11,467 nucleotides of DNA from Methanocalculus sp. (lineage in GTDB: Archaea; Halobacteriota; Methanomicrobia; Methanomicrobiales; Methanocorpusculaceae): the NCBI RefSeq assembly GCF_029762515.1, contig NZ_JARVGN010000020.1, forward strand, positions 1 to 11,467. Reading direction: 5' to 3'. This document shows positions 6,564 through 11,467 of this stretch, one piece after another. Position numbers and translations under genes: made by a program. The notes beneath the pieces were generated by a model. The model saw only the letters and a program-made list of their open reading frames with translations. It was not told the origin of the DNA and did no database searches. Position 1 is the first letter of the stretch; each line of letters starts with the position of its first letter.

Positions 6564-7841
6564 TTACAGGCTGCGATTGCCCGTTCTATCCCCCGATCCT
6601 TCTATCAGCCACTGCCAGACCGGCATGACATGAACCTTCATCCCATCGGGAGTGACGATCTCCTCCTCCTGGTTATAGGTGAGAATCGTGCCCTCTGAGA
6701 GAGCATGAGCCGCCATAGCCTGGGAGAGCCCTGCGATCTCACGGTCACGATCAATCGCATTCAGTTCATATGAGATCTGGAGCACATCTGTTGTGTGATC
6801 TCTCTCACGGATGATAAAATCGCATTCACCAGATTCTTTGAAGAAGAATATCTCCGCACCTCTCCTTCTCAGCTCGATGAATACCAGATTCTCTAACAAG
6901 CGGCCGGTATCCTGTGAAAAGCGGAATGCAATGGCATTTCTCATCCCGTTATCTATCACGTACAGCTTCTTCTGCCCTGCATACTGCCGTTTCAGGGAAG
7001 CATCGTATTTGTAGAGTTCAAAGACAAGATATGCTTCTTCCAGATAACCGATGTATGCCCTAACTGACATCGGACTCTTGATCTCAACTGCTTTTGCGAG
7101 TGAATTGTAACTGGCCTCCTTTCCCGCATTTGAAAAGACATACTGAACAAGCTGCTGGAATGCCTTTACCTCCCGTATACCAAACCGGGAGACAATATCG
7201 CGGTAGATGATATCATCATATGTCCGTTTCAGGTACTCCGGATCACCGAATTTCAAAAATTCGGGAAAGCCGCCCTCTTCAAGATAGCGATCAAAGGTTC
7301 TCAGGATATCGGCTTTCGTCTTCGAGGTCAGTGAACCGGCGTCTATCCCATGGAATGTAAGAAGCTCAGGGAATGAGAAAGGATAGAGTTCAATCTTTGC
7401 GTATCTGCCGGTAAGGTGTGTCCCAAGTTCTGAAGAGAGGAGGCGTGCATTTGATCCTGTCAGATAGATCTTGTACCCCTCATCATGAATGCGCCGGATA
7501 AACCGCTCCCATCCCGGGACATTCTGGATCTCATCGATAAAGATAGTCCGGGTATCTTTTGCAATCTTCTGAAAGATGATCATGAGCCGGGAGAAATCCG
7601 CGGCGCTAAAATCGATTAGCCGCTCATCATCAAAATTCATGTAATAATAGGAGTCATAGTGAGTGGCAAACTGACGCAGGAGTGTCGATTTTCCACACCG
7701 CCTCACCCCTGAGATGATAACGATCTGATCGTGCCGCATATACCTGCCGTACTCGATGGAACGGTTCACACCGGGATCCTTTGCTATGAATACCTCCTGT
7801 TGATCGAGGATGATCTCTTCAAGGGTGCGATCGGTTAACAT
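6564..7841 (-). CDS. AAA-family ATPase of the AAA_14/DUF4143 type (copy 1, degenerate nuclease motif)
   Basis: Read from ATG 7841 the protein has 425 aa. An upstream in-frame ATG at 7928 would run through the AT-rich promoter and dyad repeats and add an unlikely N-terminus. Walker A is GVRRCGKST (45-53), Walker B is TIFIDEIQ (99-106), and TGSNARLLSSELGTHLTGRY (128-147) is the usual sensor region. Residues about 225-280 look like a winged helix, and the C-terminus is the DUF4143/nuclease-fold region with a conserved-looking Glu317. There the usual EVDF...IEVK motif is changed to ECDF (339-342) and QIS (355-357), so the catalytic lysine is missing and nuclease activity is unlikely. The cellular role of this family is unsettled. 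The gene is convergent with katG and has two tandem dyads in its promoter. Confidence 0.85.
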   Translation of the reverse strand: MLTDRTLEEIILDQQEVFIAKDPGVNRSIEYGRYMRHDQIVIISGVRRCGKSTLLRQFATHYDSYYYMNFDDERLIDFSAADFSRLMIIFQKIAKDTRTIFIDEIQNVPGWERFIRRIHDEGYKIYLTGSNARLLSSELGTHLTGRYAKIELYPFSFPELLTFHGIDAGSLTSKTKADILRTFDRYLEEGGFPEFLKFGDPEYLKRTYDDIIYRDIVSRFGIREVKAFQQLVQYVFSNAGKEASYNSLAKAVEIKSPMSVRAYIGYLEEAYLVFELYKYDASLKRQYAGQKKLYVIDNGMRNAIAFRFSQDTGRLLENLVFIELRRRGAEIFFFKESGECDFIIRERDHTTDVLQISYELNAIDRDREIAGLSQAMAAHALSEGTILTYNQEEEIVTPDGMKVHVMPVWQWLIEGSGDRTGNRSL

Positions 7842-7890
7842 GTATATTACCAATATTGATTTTACATCTATTTTGTATATTAGCAATATA
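7842..7890 (-). repeat. Two 16-bp direct repeats 33 bp apart, each a dyad, in the promoter of ATPase copy 1
   Basis: On the + strand GTATATTACCAATATT (7842-7857) and GTATATTAGCAATATA (7875-7890) match at 14 of 16 positions and start 33 bp apart. Each contains the dyad ATATT-N3-AATAT (7844-7856 and 7877-7889). The first touches the start codon and the second overlaps the TATA-like element, a placement that fits an operator. Confidence 0.65.
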
Positions 7891-7893
7891 TAC
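7886..7893 (-). promoter_or_regulatory. Candidate TATA box for ATPase copy 1
   Basis: Read on the minus strand, GTATATATTGC contains an archaeal TATA-like element about 45-50 nt before the ATG at 7841. The predicted transcript start near 7863 leaves a leader of about 20 nt with no real Shine-Dalgarno site (only GGTAAT). Confidence 0.45.
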
Positions 7894-8154
7894 TTTCTGT
7901 CAACCTCACCAGAATACAATGAGCCCATTTGATGAGCCTATCCGTTCTCTCCACCCCCTCCCTTCTTCGTTAATATACTAATTAAAATACAAAACATGGA
8001 GAGTCATTCTTCTGTTCCAAAGACGATCTACCAATTATAATTAAAAGTAAATATATGGTAATTTTCGATGCAGTACTTTCATACGATAAGAAACAAGAGA
8101 GAGAATCTTGAAGAGCAAGAAATATACGCTTATCTTAATTACGTTATTAATAAA
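7891..8154. other. Gene-free spacer upstream of ATPase copy 1 and downstream of the small AT-rich gene
   Basis: Together with 7842-7890 this makes a 313-nt gene-free stretch. From about 7965 it is AT-rich with several TATA-like runs (AATTATAATTAAAAG near 8032-8046, AAATATATGG near 8048-8057). I see no RNA gene and no open frame worth calling. A C/T-rich block at 7951-7964 carries one copy of a 12-bp repeat. Confidence 0.35.
7953..7964 (+). repeat. Left copy of a 12-bp exact direct repeat flanking the AT-rich island
   Basis: ACCCCCTCCCTT here recurs exactly at 8576-8587. The DNA between the copies is much more AT-rich than its surroundings. The repeat is a low-complexity pyrimidine run, so chance cannot be excluded. 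Confidence 0.5.
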
Positions 8155-8178
8155 TTACTTAAATTTTGATTTAAGTAA
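8155..8178 (-). terminator. Hairpin overlapping the stop codon of the small AT-rich gene
   Basis: TTACTTAAAT (8155-8164), loop TTTG, then ATTTAAGTAA (8169-8178) is a perfect 10-bp inverted repeat with a 4-nt loop. On the minus strand it spans the last codons and the TAA stop (8155-8157) and is followed by TTTATTAAT. It may be a terminator or an mRNA 3'-end stabiliser. The stem is AT-rich and so not very stable. Confidence 0.5.
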
Positions 8179-8469
8179 CAACACCAAACCTGCAAATGGA
8201 CCCCATACTTTCCTTAAACGTTTAGCTTCATTGTTTCGATAGTTTATTTTTGCCTTAGTTAATGCCATATCAACTGCCCATTTGACCTTTTCAGTTGTTT
8301 CATAAAAGTCTTCTAATTCAAATTTAGTAATAGATGCCTTTAATTCCATTTCTTTAATTTCATACTCTCGTTTTTTATTATCTGCTTCTTTTGGAGAGAG
8401 TTCGATTGTCTCAAGTTCTTTACATTTATTCATCCATTCATCTTCGAATTCAATAAATTGTAATTTCAA
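8155..8469 (-). CDS. Small unrecognised charged protein in an AT-rich island
   Basis: Protein of 104 aa starting at TTG 8467-8469. The start is supported by a GAGGAGGAG Shine-Dalgarno site 7 nt upstream, and the next ATG is only at codon 13. I do not recognise the family. Residues about 5-65 are strongly charged and helical in pattern (many Glu and Lys, such as KKREYEIKEMELKASITKFE), suggesting a coiled coil. The C-terminus has a short hydrophobic patch (WGPFAGLVLLL, about 89-99) followed by basic KSKFK, perhaps for membrane contact or packing. No signal peptide is seen. Base composition is far more AT-rich than neighbouring genes and codons lean to A/T endings, so recent transfer is likely. 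It is divergent from the acetyltransferase gene, and a hairpin covers its stop. Confidence 0.6.
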   Translation of the reverse strand: MKLQFIEFEDEWMNKCKELETIELSPKEADNKKREYEIKEMELKASITKFELEDFYETTEKVKWAVDMALTKAKINYRNNEAKRLRKVWGPFAGLVLLLKSKFK

Positions 8470-8476
8470 TTGCTAA

Positions 8477-8485
8477 CTCCTCCTC
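8477..8485 (-). promoter_or_regulatory. Strong Shine-Dalgarno site before a TTG start
   Basis: On the minus strand GAGGAGGAG lies 7 nt before TTG 8469. It is the strongest ribosome site nearby and decides in favour of the TTG start. Confidence 0.65.
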
Positions 8486-8504
8486 TAAAATGAATAACCA
8501 CTTG

Positions 8505-8513
8505 TTTTTATAG
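8505..8513 (-). promoter_or_regulatory. Candidate TATA box for the small AT-rich gene
   Basis: On the minus strand CTATAAAAA sits about 20-30 nt upstream of the Shine-Dalgarno site, so transcription would begin near 8485 with a very short leader. Confidence 0.4.
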
Positions 8514-8544
8514 ACCTTTAAGATTGTTGTTAATATGATAAACC

Positions 8545-8552
8545 TATATAAA
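8545..8552 (+). promoter_or_regulatory. TATA box for the acetyltransferase gene
   Basis: TATATAAA is a consensus-like archaeal TATA box. Transcription is expected near 8570-8577, giving a leader of about 45 nt made almost wholly of C and T. No Shine-Dalgarno site precedes the ATG at 8619. Confidence 0.5.
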
Positions 8553-8575
8553 ACGCAAGCCATAAATAAACCATA

Positions 8576-8587
8576 ACCCCCTCCCTT
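8576..8587 (+). repeat. Right copy of the 12-bp exact direct repeat flanking the AT-rich island
   Basis: Second copy of ACCCCCTCCCTT, 623 bp from the first. It lies inside the pyrimidine-rich leader of the acetyltransferase gene, where the AT-rich island ends. Confidence 0.5.
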
Positions 8588-8618
8588 TTTCTCCCATCCC
8601 CACCCATCTCTCTTTTAG

Positions 8619-9215
8619 ATGATCGAATACGGCACGAATACCATCGGCAAATCCCTCACCGTCTTTGAGCCCGTCACCATCGGCTTTCCCTCCCGCGACT
8701 ATATCGGGAAAGTTGATCACCCCGGCACCGTGATCGGCACAGGCGTGACACTCAGATCCGGCACCATCCTCTATGCCGACGTCACCCTCGGGGATCGCTG
8801 CAACACCGGCCACAATGTCCTGATCCGCGAGAAGACAACAATCGGGAATGAGACCTCGGTTGGCACCGGCACCATCATCGAGGGGAACTGTTCAATCGGA
8901 TCCCACGTGAGCATCCAGAGCATGGCATTCATCCCAACCCACACAACTATCGGGGATCATGTCTTCATCGGTCCGCATGTCACCCTCACAAACGACCGCT
9001 ACCCGCCATCAGGCAAACCCCGGCTTGAGGGGCCGGTGATCGAGGACTATGCAGCAATCGGGGCGGCCGCCATCATCCTCCCTGGCGTCACGATCGGACG
9101 GGGGGCGGCCGTTGCAGCGGGATCGGTTGTTACGCATGATGTACCGGCAGGGATGATGGCAGTCGGATCCCCGGCCCGGATCAAGTTGCTGCCGGAAGAG
9201 ATGAAGAGGGGATAG
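8619..9215 (+). CDS. Left-handed beta-helix acyltransferase, WlbB/WbpD-like sugar N-acetyltransferase
   Basis: Protein of 198 aa built almost entirely of hexapeptide repeats ([LIV]GxxxxI type, e.g. VIGTGVTL, TTIGNETSVG, CSIGSHVSI, TTIGDHVFIG, VTIGRGAAV), the mark of trimeric left-handed beta-helix acyltransferases. GHNVLI (65-70) holds the likely catalytic His65. VFIGPHVTLTNDRYPP (115-130) and VGSPARI (182-188) are typical of the WlbB/WbpD/PglD branch, which transfers acetyl from acetyl-CoA to the amino group of a nucleotide-linked amino sugar. A role in surface polysaccharide or protein glycan synthesis in the cytoplasm is likely. No partner sugar genes are in the window, so the exact substrate is unknown. 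The gene stands alone: divergent from the AT-rich gene and convergent with the toxin gene 21 nt away. Confidence 0.85.
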   Translation: MIEYGTNTIGKSLTVFEPVTIGFPSRDYIGKVDHPGTVIGTGVTLRSGTILYADVTLGDRCNTGHNVLIREKTTIGNETSVGTGTIIEGNCSIGSHVSIQSMAFIPTHTTIGDHVFIGPHVTLTNDRYPPSGKPRLEGPVIEDYAAIGAAAIILPGVTIGRGAAVAAGSVVTHDVPAGMMAVGSPARIKLLPEEMKRG

Positions 9216-9236
9216 AAGAGAATATAAGGAAACTTG

Positions 9237-9509
9237 TTACTTTCCGTACCGTTGATAGATTGTGCTTCTATGCCCTATTCCATCAACAAGAAGCACTTTT
9301 TCTGATTGATCAAGGAGCAGGATCACCCGGTATTCGCCAACCCTGAACTTATATTGTGGAGGATTCTTTGCTCCTTTCATCTTTTGAATATGGGCAAAAG
9401 GATCTTCCCTGATATCACCAATGGCATAAACAATCTTTTTGATGACCTCATTGGGAAGTTTAGAGAGATCTCTGTCTGCGGCTTTAGAATAATGGATTTC
9501 AAAGGTCAT
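9237..9509 (-). CDS. RelE/ParE-superfamily toxin
   Basis: Protein of 90 aa with the RelE fold pattern: MTFEIHYSKAADRDLSKLP, a helical hairpin, then KFRVGEYRVILLLD and HRSTIYQRY. Arg61, Arg81 and Tyr85 sit where E. coli RelE has Arg61, Arg81 and Tyr87, and Lys54 is also present. This suggests an active ribosome-dependent mRNA interferase and argues against a gyrase-poisoning ParE. Its start overlaps the antitoxin stop in ATGA (9506-9509), the usual coupling in type II toxin-antitoxin operons. It is convergent with the acetyltransferase gene. Confidence 0.88.
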   Translation of the reverse strand: MTFEIHYSKAADRDLSKLPNEVIKKIVYAIGDIREDPFAHIQKMKGAKNPPQYKFRVGEYRVILLLDQSEKVLLVDGIGHRSTIYQRYGK

Positions 9510-9736
9510 TTAAGGGCATATTTCTTTATAATCTCGTCTTCAGTCAGAGATTCACCCCTTCGGTATTCAGAGATGGCTTCCTTTGCCCTTTTTGCCCATC
9601 CTGAGCAGAGAGACGTATCCAGATCATCATGATCGTCGAGCAATTGTTCAATAACCTCCTCATACGACTCCCCTGGCCTCTTTATCTTATCCAGCCGGGT
9701 TTTTATCTCCGGTGAAACAGGGATTGAAACGCTCAT
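9506..9736 (-). CDS. Antitoxin of the RelE-type pair
   Basis: Protein of 76 aa. The N-terminus SVSIPVSPEIKTRLDKIKRPGESYEEVIEQLL has the short beta strand plus two helices of ribbon-helix-helix-like archaeal antitoxins (similar in pattern to DUF7557/VapB-like proteins). The acidic DDHDDLD and the C-terminal TEDEIIKKYALK would wrap the toxin. The start at 9736 is backed by GAGGAGG (9747-9753 on the minus strand) 10 nt upstream. It is the first gene of the operon. As with other antitoxins it probably represses its own promoter; TCATATAT occurs at 9733-9740 and 9760-9767. Confidence 0.85.
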   Translation of the reverse strand: MSVSIPVSPEIKTRLDKIKRPGESYEEVIEQLLDDHDDLDTSLCSGWAKRAKEAISEYRRGESLTEDEIIKKYALK

Positions 9737-9773
9737 ATATATCCATCCTCCTCATACCATCATATATCTTTCA

Positions 9774-9781
9774 CTTATATC
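9774..9781 (-). promoter_or_regulatory. Candidate TATA box for the toxin-antitoxin operon
   Basis: On the minus strand GATATAAG, preceded by TTTT, lies about 40 nt upstream of the antitoxin start. A second AGATATATG near 9760-9768 is an alternative. The choice is uncertain. Confidence 0.35.
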
Positions 9782-9860
9782 AAAACTAATCGCCCAGACT
9801 TTTCCAGAACCAGATCCCACCGATCAGCTTGAATGAGAGGGGTCTCCCGCCCCCATTTTA

Positions 9861-9900
9861 GGGAGTACACTATGCCATATCATCGAAAAAGTGTACTCCC
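9861..9900. repeat. 11-bp perfect inverted repeat with 18-nt loop
   Basis: GGGAGTACACT (9861-9871) and AGTGTACTCCC (9890-9900) are perfect reverse complements. The right arm overlaps the next inverted repeat, so the two hairpins cannot form together. Confidence 0.8.
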
Positions 9901-9947
9901 ATGACACTTTTTCGATCCAAAAAGTGTACTCTGGCAACACTTTTATT
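9882..9947. repeat. Two tandem 33-bp units with internal dyads upstream of ATPase copy 2
   Basis: Unit 1 (9882-9914) and unit 2 (9915-9947) match at 24 of 33 positions. They share the exact 13-mer AAAAAGTGTACTC at 9886-9898 and 9919-9931. Each unit holds the dyad AAAAGTGT-N9-ACACTTTT. Unit 1 extends to a perfect 13-bp inverted repeat, ATCGAAAAAGTGT (9882-9894) with ACACTTTTTCGAT (9904-9916). The arms of neighbouring units can also pair (9904-9912 with 9919-9927). The array reaches the probable TATA element of the ATPase gene, which fits tandem operators. Confidence 0.75.
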
Positions 9948-9950
9948 ATG
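9940..9950 (+). promoter_or_regulatory. Candidate TATA element for ATPase copy 2
   Basis: CTTTTATTATG overlaps the end of the second 33-bp unit and lies about 27 nt before ATG 9973, so the transcript may start at or just before the start codon (leaderless or nearly so). The only ribosome-site candidates are weak (GGAAGTGA at 9953-9960, GAGATGA at 9962-9968). Confidence 0.4.
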
Positions 9951-9972
9951 TTGGAAGTGAAGAGATGACAGC

Positions 9973-11271
9973 ATGGAGCGAAAGATATCTGCCAGGCTCA
10001 GGCAGTGGAAAGATGACCACAATCGTAAACCTCTTCTCCTGTATGGCGCCCGGCAGGTGGGAAAGACATACTCGGTTCTTGATTTTGGGAAAACACACTA
10101 TGCAAATACAATCTATGTAAATTTCGAGGCAAATACAGAGGCAGCAAACATCTTTGCCCGTGATTTAAATCCGGAGAGAATTGTAAAGGAACTCTCTGCA
10201 TTATATGCACAAACAATTCTTCCTTCTGATACGCTCATCTTCTTTGATGAAATCCAGGTATGCGAACGGGCACTGACATCCCTGAAATATTTCTGCGAAG
10301 ATCAGGCTGACTACCACATTATCGCAGCCGGAAGCCTCCTTGGAGTTGCCCTGAACCGGGAGCAATACTCATTTCCTGTCGGAAAAGTCGAGATGCTTTC
10401 CCTCTATCCTCTGGATTTTGAAGAGTTCTTATGGGCGAATGGACGAACGGAACTTGCGGATCTGATCAGGGAGTCATACAATTCCAATACCAGAATGTCG
10501 CTGCATGAAACAGCTCTTGATCTCTTCCGGCTCTACCTTGTGGTTGGGGGGATGCCGGGTGCGGTTCTTGAATACAAGGAGCGTGAGGATATGGACTACC
10601 TTCATTCCGTCCAGAAAAATATCAGTAATGCTTATATCGCAGATATGGCAAAATACGCCGCTCCCGAAGAGACAGCTCGAATAATGGAGGTATTTCAGAG
10701 TATTCCCACACAGCTTGCAAAACCCAATAAAAAATTCCAATACCGTATCATCAAATCGGGGGCACGGGCAAATACCTATGATTCAGCACTCAACTGGCTG
10801 AAAGAATCAGGGATCATTATAATCTGCAATAAGGTCAATGAAGCTGTCCTGCCCTTAACGGTTCATCACGATCCATATTTTTTTAAGATCTACATGACCG
10901 ATACCGGTCTCCTGTGTGCTCACTTCGGGCTACCTGCACATCTGATTCTGCAAAAAAGTTCACAGATGGACAGTATTAAGGGAGTCCTGACAGAAAACTA
11001 TGTCTGTTTCGCACTCCGTGTAGCCGGTTATACCCCATATTACTGGGAATCAAAAGGAAATGCGGAGGTAGATTTTGTCATTCAGGGCAGATCCGGAAAT
11101 ATCATCCCAATTGAAGTGAAATCCTCAGGAAATGTCCGGTCAAAAAGTCTCACCCAATTTACCGAATACTATCATCCTGAATATGCCATCAGGATATCCT
11201 CAAAAAATTTTGGACTGGATAATGAGATACGATCAGTCCCTCTGTATGCAGTCCACTGTATCAGCGATTGA
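9973..11271 (+). CDS. AAA-family ATPase of the AAA_14/DUF4143 type (copy 2, intact nuclease-like motif)
   Basis: Protein of 432 aa. Walker A is GARQVGKT (25-32), Walker B is TLIFFDEIQ (87-95), and AAGSLLGVAL (118-127) is the sensor region. A winged-helix-like segment follows (about 235-290), then the DUF4143 region with ENYV (Glu341), EVDFVI (Glu365, Asp367) and IEVKSSG (Glu381, Lys383), a complete PD-(D/E)xK nuclease-type signature. Such ATPases are common and variably present in archaea and bacteria; their role is unsettled, and mobile-element or defence links are only guesses. It differs strongly from copy 1 in sequence, so the two are not a recent duplication. It is transcribed away from the toxin-antitoxin operon, with repeat arrays between. 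Base composition is somewhat more AT-rich than the CODH/ACS block. Confidence 0.88.
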   Translation: MERKISARLRQWKDDHNRKPLLLYGARQVGKTYSVLDFGKTHYANTIYVNFEANTEAANIFARDLNPERIVKELSALYAQTILPSDTLIFFDEIQVCERALTSLKYFCEDQADYHIIAAGSLLGVALNREQYSFPVGKVEMLSLYPLDFEEFLWANGRTELADLIRESYNSNTRMSLHETALDLFRLYLVVGGMPGAVLEYKEREDMDYLHSVQKNISNAYIADMAKYAAPEETARIMEVFQSIPTQLAKPNKKFQYRIIKSGARANTYDSALNWLKESGIIIICNKVNEAVLPLTVHHDPYFFKIYMTDTGLLCAHFGLPAHLILQKSSQMDSIKGVLTENYVCFALRVAGYTPYYWESKGNAEVDFVIQGRSGNIIPIEVKSSGNVRSKSLTQFTEYYHPEYAIRISSKNFGLDNEIRSVPLYAVHCISD

Positions 11272-11289
11272 GGAAGATCTCCCCTCTAC

Positions 11290-11467
11290 TCACTCACCCT
11301 TATTCCACGAGACCATCGCCGTCGTCCTGACAGATCGTTCATGGTACTTCCCCTCACTATCCTTCTCCAGCCGCTCCCTGAAGTGCCGGGTCACAAGATC
11401 GATGTCCTCAAAATCCGGTGCATGCATTGTGATCCACTGCTCTGCTGCCTCCTCAGGCGAATCGTAC
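11290..11467 (-). CDS. 3' end of an unrecognised gene
   Basis: The minus strand is open from the window edge for 58 codons to TGA at 11290-11292. The sequence looks like real protein: ...EEAAEQWITMHAPDFEDID, then VTRHFRERLEKDSEGKYHER and TTAMVSWNKGE at the end. Codon use with G/C third positions matches the host genes. I do not recognise the family, and the N-terminal part lies outside the window. It is convergent with ATPase copy 2, with 18 nt between the stops and no clear terminator. Confidence 0.65.
   Translation of the reverse strand, partial: YDSPEEAAEQWITMHAPDFEDIDLVTRHFRERLEKDSEGKYHERSVRTTAMVSWNKGE

Noticed and set aside
6486..6698. Plus-strand open frame of 70 codons after katG
   Set aside because: Most of it is antisense to the end of ATPase copy 1, and it has no recognisable sequence.
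7842..7928. Extension of ATPase copy 1 to the in-frame ATG at 7928
   Set aside because: The added 29 codons cross the TATA-like element and both dyad repeats and encode an N-terminus unlike the family; the family-like start is MLTDRTLEEI at 7841.
9861..9947. Repeats as a CRISPR array or transposon terminal repeats
   Set aside because: There are only two direct units with no unique spacers of regular length, and no cas gene or transposase is in the window.
1..11467. tRNA, rRNA or cobalamin riboswitch near the corrinoid genes
   Set aside because: I saw no cloverleaf, rRNA segment or riboswitch core in the intergenic stretches by eye.

Overview
The window looks like a piece of chromosome from a methanogenic archaeon. 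My best guess is the Methanomicrobiales or a relative, but this is an inference and not proven. It rests on an acetyl-CoA decarbonylase/synthase (CODH/ACS) gene end, several TATATAAA/CTATAAAA-type archaeal TATA boxes with no bacterial -35/-10 pairs, and Shine-Dalgarno sites of the GGTGAT/GGAGG type. Most genes are moderately GC-rich; one short stretch (about 7965-8575) is clearly AT-rich.

Region 1 (1-3810, all + strand) is a CODH/ACS maturation block. It holds the last 60 codons of cdhE (large subunit of the corrinoid iron-sulfur protein), overlapping by ATGA with a RACo/AcsV-type corrinoid activator (2Fe-2S domain plus ASKHA ATPase domain). Next come a CooC-type nickel-insertion ATPase with a CxC motif and a QueG-like protein with two [4Fe-4S] clusters. 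Together they read as the corrinoid protein plus the factors that keep its cobalt reduced and load nickel. The QueG-like protein is the least understood member.

Region 2 (3811-6485) is a full-length catalase-peroxidase gene, katG, with its own long upstream region and a T-run after it; it suggests defence against peroxide in an anaerobe.

Region 3 (6564-9736) is mosaic accessory DNA. It holds a minus-strand AAA ATPase of the DUF4143 type, an AT-rich island with one small unrecognised gene (TTG start, strong Shine-Dalgarno, hairpin over its stop codon), a left-handed beta-helix acetyltransferase of the WlbB/WbpD kind, and a RelE-type toxin with its antitoxin.

Region 4 (9737-11467) is a shared upstream region packed with interlocking inverted and direct repeats, a second DUF4143-type ATPase with an intact nuclease-like motif, and the 3' end of an unrecognised convergent gene.

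The most interesting signal is that both DUF4143 ATPase genes, though unlike each other in sequence, carry two tandem dyad sites exactly 33 bp apart in their promoters. The sites differ in sequence but share this architecture, which suggests each protein may control its own gene. Other points worth a look are the QueG-like protein in a corrinoid-activation operon, the Lys-to-Arg change in the CooC P-loop, and a 12-bp exact repeat flanking the AT-rich island.
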